A stretch of 64,000 bases of DNA from Cavia porcellus (lineage: Eukaryota; Chordata; Mammalia; Rodentia; Caviidae), in contig NW_026947496.1 in assembly GCF_034190915.1 (NCBI RefSeq), forward strand, positions 34,344,001 through 34,408,000, read 5' to 3'. Positions 62,212-64,000 of the stretch are shown here, piece by piece. The position numbers were made by a program, and so were the translations under genes. Each line of letters begins with the position of its first letter. Within the stretch, counting starts at the first letter, position 1. Under the pieces are notes generated by a model. That model saw only the letters and a program-made list of their open reading frames with translations, was not told where the DNA came from and made no database searches.

Positions 62212-62800
62212 GTCATTCTAAAATATGTTCCACATTCTACAGTCAATGTTTTTAAAAAGTTTTTTAAATTATTACAGTAAAGGGCTAGAGATTTAGCTCA
62301 GTGGCATAAGCGTCTGCCTTGCAAGCCTGTGGTCGTGAGTTCGATCCCTGGTACCAGTAAAATACACACACACAAATTATTACAGTAAAAGATATTGCCA
62401 TTAATTCCTCTCAAAATACTCCTCCTCACTTCAAACACATTTCTCCCATTGTCCTTGCCACTTTCGGAAGTTGTTCTAGAGTCCTCTTTCGTGAGTGTCC
62501 TTAGTTGCTCTTGTCATGGCTGAATCAGTTCAAACCTTTTACTTTTGATGGCGATTTTGACTTAGGAAAGAGTCAAAAGTCACATGATGCTATATCCAGT
62601 GAATAAGATGGACAAGGTCACACTAATGTTTTTATGAACCCACCTTCCCACTGGATGCACTTGGCAGTGACAGTGACTGAATGTTTGGTCACACCTCATA
62701 AAAACACTCATGAAAGAAGACTTCCAGAACTGCTTCAGAAAGTGACAAAAAGGACAATACAGTGTGTTTGAATGAAGAAGCAGGATTTTGGGATAATAGC
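62212..62800 (-). mobile_element. mariner-derived fold-back element, copy C, with SINE insert
   Basis: Left arm to about 62500 (TATTACAGTAAAG; CTCTTTCGTGAGTGTCC); right arm (CACTCATGAAAGAAGACTTC, CAGAACTGCTTCAGAAAGTG) is truncated before the terminal repeat. The middle, on the minus strand, reads A-S-C-D-F-stop-L-F-P-K-S-K at about 62555-62592: the catalytic Asp is kept, the following Trp is a stop. Here the stub lies on the minus strand, opposite to copies A and B. An ID SINE sits at 62282-62373. Confidence 0.8.
62282..62373 (+). mobile_element. ID-type tRNA-derived SINE with perfect 16-base target duplication
   Basis: Flanked by AAATTATTACAGTAAA at 62266-62281 and 62374-62389. Body: GGGCTAGAGATTTAGCTCAG, A-box-like TAGCTCAGTGGCA, CTTGCAAGCCTGTGGTCGTG, B-box-like GAGTTCGATCCC, then a short A/CA-rich tail. 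The boxes look intact, so polymerase III transcription is possible but unproven. A functional tRNA is excluded by the flanking duplication and tail. Confidence 0.95.
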
Positions 62801-62837
62801 AGCCTCCACATGCCACCCAAGTGACCTTTTGCAAACG

Positions 62838-63345
62838 GAAAAGAGGCAGTGATGCCCCTGCTCAAGCCCTTCAGAGACTCTGCCCAGGAAAGGTCTGCCA
62901 TCCCCTCCCTGCCCACCCTCTGTCCACCTTCTCTCCAATCCTGTCTTCCTACTCACCCAGTTTCACTCCAGTTCAGCCACACTGGCCTTCCTGCTGTTGC
63001 TCATAAGCCTGTGCCTTACTGCTTTCCATCTGGGCTTCTCTTCCCTGCCGGACTCTGGTTTCCCTCTCCTCTGCAGGCTTGCTCAGGCTCACCTCTCAGG
63101 GGCTCACCCTATCCTCAGGTAGATTTGCTGCCCCATCCGCCCCCAACCTGCTCGGCCCCGCCGTGGCCAGTCTCTCTTCTCTCACTCTAGTGTTTGTTGC
63201 TTAATTTGCTAGTTTTGTTTTTTCCTATTCCTCTTTCACCTCCCATGAGTTAGAAAACCTTTGTTTCATTTACTGGAACATTCTAAACACTCTAAAACAG
63301 TGCCTGACATATAGTAAATACTCAATAAACACATGTGGAATGCAA
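62838..63345 (+). mobile_element. L2 LINE fragment, sense, including the 3' end
   Basis: CAGTTCAGCCACACTGGCCT, TTCCTGCTGTTGCTCATAAG, then AGTGCCTGACATATAGTAAAT and CTCAATAAACACATGTGGAA, the L2 3' end. The middle is CT-rich and diverged. Confidence 0.8.
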
Positions 63346-63389
63346 GAACGACTCCAAAAGTTGGTGCATGCTGCTGGAAAGAGGATAGG

Positions 63390-63520
63390 TTAAAATTAGA
63401 TGACCAAAGTTGCCACCTACTTGCTATAGGATCTTAGGCAAATCACTTTAGCTCTTTGAGCCAGTTGGATCTAGTCATGACAATAAAGCAGCTGAGATAG
63501 TGTTAGACATATCCAAACAG
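63390..63520 (+). mobile_element. MIR SINE, sense
   Basis: GCCACCTACTTGCTATAGGA, TCTTAGGCAAATCACTTTAG, CTCTTTGAGCCAG, in MIR order. Confidence 0.75.
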
Positions 63521-64000
63521 CTAAAGGCAGTTAGTGGCATGCTTATGACTGTTGTATATGCTGTTGTATACCTGCTGTAACACAGCAATTATCTCCGGAG
63601 TTCATTTTGGCCCAGTGTCCCCAGTGGAATCATAAACTGAGGACCAGGTGAGTGATCTTTGGCACCTGCCAAGCCTCCCTCCTTCCTGTCCCTGCTGCTC
63701 AGTTTAGTGAGAGGGAGGTGGAGACAAGTTCTGTCATCGCCAGGGCAATAATATGCTCAGCAACTCTGGCCCACCTGCCTTCCCCTGGACCTTCGAGTGG
63801 GTCAGGGCTGGCAGAGAGAGGCTGGCTCTTTCTGCTTCCCTTCCCCCAGCCAGGTCAAACCAGGTTTGGAGCCAGCCCCATTGCTCTAAGAAGCACAAGG
63901 ACCAAGATAAAGGGCTTCTGGGTCTCAGTTCTGCTCTTGCTTGGTGAGTGGCACTGGGAACATCCCTGGCAAAGCTCACCTTTTTCATCTACTATCTCCA
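63521..64000. other. unassigned non-coding stretch
   Basis: GC-rich in its second half; nothing recognised. The 84-aa and 64-aa frames overlap on opposite strands and have no domain. Confidence 0.45.

Noticed and set aside
62282..62373. possible tRNA gene (intact-looking A and B box, plus strand)
   Set aside because: Perfect 16-base target duplication and A-rich tail show a SINE insertion.

Overview
This window looks like non-coding DNA from a rodent nuclear genome. The evidence is the repeats: L1, L2 and MIR fragments, MLT1- and MT-like MaLR LTRs, tRNA-derived ID-type SINEs, and composite B1+ID SINEs. ID units joined to B1-like (7SL-derived) units point to a rodent, and probably not a mouse or rat. 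The SINE sequences alone do not let me name a species. I found no protein-coding exon, intact gene, CpG island, tRNA, rRNA or CRISPR array. All the longer open frames look like chance frames or repeat remnants. The window is therefore either intergenic or deep inside a large intron.

Layout. At 1-13 kb there are two related L1 3' ends (1-800 and 10128-10923), L2 fragments, a GC-rich stop-poor stretch (5.05-5.81 kb), a possible regulatory patch with HNF1-like half-sites (4.5-4.87 kb), and a head-to-head pair of MLT1-like LTRs (12.5-13.7 kb). At 16.4-18.6 kb lies a long antisense L1. At 20.86-23.43 kb is the best-preserved mobile element, a two-LTR MaLR element on the minus strand whose left LTR is split by an ID SINE with a 14-base target duplication. 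From 24 to 35 kb there are mostly unassigned sequence, old MIR pieces, a B1-ID SINE, CA repeats and a G-quadruplex-capable run.

From 35.8 kb onward the most distinctive feature is a family of mariner-derived fold-back elements: copies at 35.86, 53.35 and 62.21 kb, and a half copy at 44.73 kb. Each full copy has long arms made of the same mariner 3' end in inverted orientation around a short middle holding a broken transposase stub. The 62.2 kb copy is interrupted by an ID SINE flanked by a perfect 16-base target duplication, so mariner activity came before ID activity here. Further MLT1 LTRs, B1-ID SINEs, MIRs and an L2 fill the rest, with candidate regulatory patches near 50.3 kb and 61.1-62.0 kb.

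No genes act together here. What the window records is the relative order of insertion of old repeats (L2, MIR, MLT1, L1M), the MaLR and mariner fold-back elements, and the younger ID SINEs.
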